From: Planctomycetota bacterium
GTDB taxonomy: Bacteria; Planctomycetota; Planctomycetia; Pirellulales; Pirellulaceae
NCBI GenBank assembly: GCA_016872725.1
Contig: VGZC01000031.1
Span: 1-64,000 of the forward strand
Direction of reading: 5' to 3'
Length of the DNA: 64,000 nucleotides
Shown here: one piece after another, positions 62,938 through 64,000 of the stretch
Numbering within the stretch: position 1 is the first letter of the stretch
Layout of the letters: each line of letters starts with the position of its first letter
Position numbers and translations under genes: made by a program
Notes under the pieces: generated by a model
Database searches by the model: none
Told to the model about the DNA's origin: nothing
Seen by the model: the letters and a program-made list of their open reading frames with translations, nothing else

Positions 62938-63870
62938 ATGGCCAAGGCACGTGCCCTCGACAAGCGGCGCAAGTCGATCCGCAACATCCGCAAGATCACG
63001 CGGACGATGGAGCTGATCGCGACCGCGCGCTTCAAGAAGGCGATGGACCGCGCGCTGGCGGCGACGGCCTACACGCAGCGCATCACCGATGTCGTGCGCA
63101 GTCTCGCGCGGAGCGGGCTCAAGGTCCAGCATCCGTTGCTCGATCCGCGTCCCGAGGTCCGCCACGCGAAGGTCCTCGTCCTCACCGCGAACCGGGGCCT
63201 GTGCGGAGGCTACAACGGCGGCGTCCTGCGGTTGGCCTTCGCGCGGATCGCCGAACTGCCGGGCCAACTTCGAACGGACCTCGAAACGGCGAAGAAGGCC
63301 GATTCGGCGAATGTCCGCGTCAGCGTCGAGGTTTCCGGAAAGCGGGGCATCGCGGGATTCAAGTTCCGCCACGTCGAGGTCGACGAGCGGTTCACGCAGT
63401 TCGAGGACCAGCCCAAGTTCGCCGACGTCGATGCGATCGCGTCGAGGTTCCTCAATCAGTACGCGCTCGGCGAACTCGATCGGCTCGATGTCGTCTACAC
63501 CCGGTTCGCGAGCAGTTCGAAACAGATCGCGACGGTCGAGACGATCCTGCCGCTCGCCTCGGTCGGCGGGGACGGAGCGGACGATCGCGACGGCCCGAAC
63601 CGGGCCGCCGTCGATTATGAGTTCCTGCCGTCGGCCGAAAGCATCCTCGAGGAAGTCGTGCCGACCAGCTTCAAGGTGAAGCTGTTCAAATGTTTCCTGG
63701 ACGCGGCGGTCAGCGAACAGATCGCCCGCATGGTCGCCATGAAATCGGCGACCGAGAACGCGTCCGACATCATCAAGATGCTGTCCCGGACCTACAACCG
63801 GGCGCGCCAATCCCAGATCACCAACGAAATCATGGAAGTCATCGGCGGCGCGGAAGCCCTCAACGGCTAG
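62938..63870 (+). CDS. atpG: ATP synthase F1 subunit gamma
   Basis: Subunit gamma is the central rotor shaft. The 310-residue product has the N-terminal coiled-coil helix (RRKSIRNIRKITRTMELIAT), the middle domain with VLVLTANRGLCGGYNGGVLR, and the C-terminal helix reading 'MKSATENASDIIKMLSRTYN' then RARQSQITNEIMEVIGGAEAL. Length is slightly above the usual ~290, with an extra loop (PLASVGGDGADDRDGPNR). Confidence 0.96.
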   Translation: MAKARALDKRRKSIRNIRKITRTMELIATARFKKAMDRALAATAYTQRITDVVRSLARSGLKVQHPLLDPRPEVRHAKVLVLTANRGLCGGYNGGVLRLAFARIAELPGQLRTDLETAKKADSANVRVSVEVSGKRGIAGFKFRHVEVDERFTQFEDQPKFADVDAIASRFLNQYALGELDRLDVVYTRFASSSKQIATVETILPLASVGGDGADDRDGPNRAAVDYEFLPSAESILEEVVPTSFKVKLFKCFLDAAVSEQIARMVAMKSATENASDIIKMLSRTYNRARQSQITNEIMEVIGGAEALNG

Positions 63871-63933
63871 TCCGGCGGGAACCGACGACCTCCCTTGTGA
63901 TAACCGAATCGAACCTATTGGGAATGCAAATCC

Positions 63934-64000
63934 ATGGCGACGGCGACGCGATCCACGGCTCCTAATGCGGCGGCTCCGAACGGTCCGAATATCGGCCGGA
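63934..64000 (+). CDS. atpD: ATP synthase F1 subunit beta, 5' end only
   Basis: A frame opening at ATG 63934 encodes MATATRSTAPNAAAPNGPNI followed by GR and continues past the window end. The operon order (atpG then atpD) and the 'NIGR' pattern, which normally leads into 'VVQVIGPVVDV', identify subunit beta. No strong ribosome binding site is visible. Only 22 residues are seen, so the call relies on context. Confidence 0.8.
   Translation, partial: MATATRSTAPNAAAPNGPNIGR

Overview
This is a GC-rich bacterial chromosome segment. It carries about 50 protein-coding genes and no recognisable rRNA, tRNA, transposon, phage or CRISPR array. Several traits together point to Planctomycetota or a close relative; this is an inference from gene content, not a phylogeny. 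They are an ATP synthase subunit a with a ~220-residue N-terminal extension, secreted DUF11-type and other envelope proteins, a Tat-exported Gfo/Idh oxidoreductase, a Ser/Thr kinase fused to an Hsp70 chaperone, a ResB-CcsA fusion, enlarged ExbB/ExbD-like genes, and palindromic 'GTGGGCTGCAGCCCAC' intergenic repeats.

Layout. 0-7.3 kb: pdxA, then a secreted LolA-like protein on the opposite strand, a three-gene envelope cluster (two paralogous exported proteins and a DUF11 lipoprotein), a palindrome array and a class I/II aminotransferase. 7.3-16.6 kb: clpX and a small membrane protein (minus strand), eda-holA, a duplicated beta-sandwich secreted protein, a Gfo/Idh oxidoreductase, a membrane-anchored redoxin and an SBF-type transporter. 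16.7-21.6 kb: aroC, an AsmA-like protein, an APH-fold kinase and a divergent enolase homologue. 21.6-27.6 kb (minus): cytochrome c maturation (ResB-CcsA fusion plus lipoprotein) and a membrane-anchored helix-turn-helix protein with its small neighbour. 28-32.6 kb: a possible small gene, a strong hairpin terminator, and a translationally coupled ExbB/ExbD-like operon. 32.7-40.6 kb (minus): a DksA-like protein, lspA, hisN, rpmB, gatC-gatA-gatB, a small SAM-hydrolase-C-like protein and bioA. 40.9-43.2 kb: thrC and dapB, both aspartate-family amino acid synthesis. 43.3-56.4 kb (minus): DUF4912 protein, larE, a YfhO-like membrane protein, the kinase-Hsp70 fusion, thiC, an MFS transporter, a SIS-domain isomerase and a ROK kinase. 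57.1-64 kb: the F1Fo ATP synthase operon atpZ-I-B-E-F-H-A-G, with atpD beginning at 63,934 and running off the window.

How the genes work together. Much of the window is housekeeping: vitamin B6, biotin and thiamine synthesis, chorismate, threonine and lysine, indirect aminoacylation by GatCAB, lipoprotein maturation and ATP synthesis. Tight coupling (4-nt ATGA overlaps) marks real operon cores: eda-holA, the ExbB/ExbD-like trio, lspA-hisN, gatA-gatB and atpZ-atpI. Consensus-like sigma70 promoters can be read upstream of the dksA-like gene, the cytochrome c maturation operon, the HTH operon and the atp operon.

Most unusual items: the kinase-Hsp70 fusion (47,898-50,636); an enolase homologue that lacks the conserved catalytic histidine (20,277-21,551); the coupled ExbB/ExbD-like trio with enlarged partners; a DUF4912 protein with 16 perfect-period VKxPx repeats; an AT-rich repeat island at 50.9-51.2 kb that supplies the C-terminus of a membrane protein; and a textbook minus-strand terminator at 28.23-28.28 kb with no assigned gene upstream of it.
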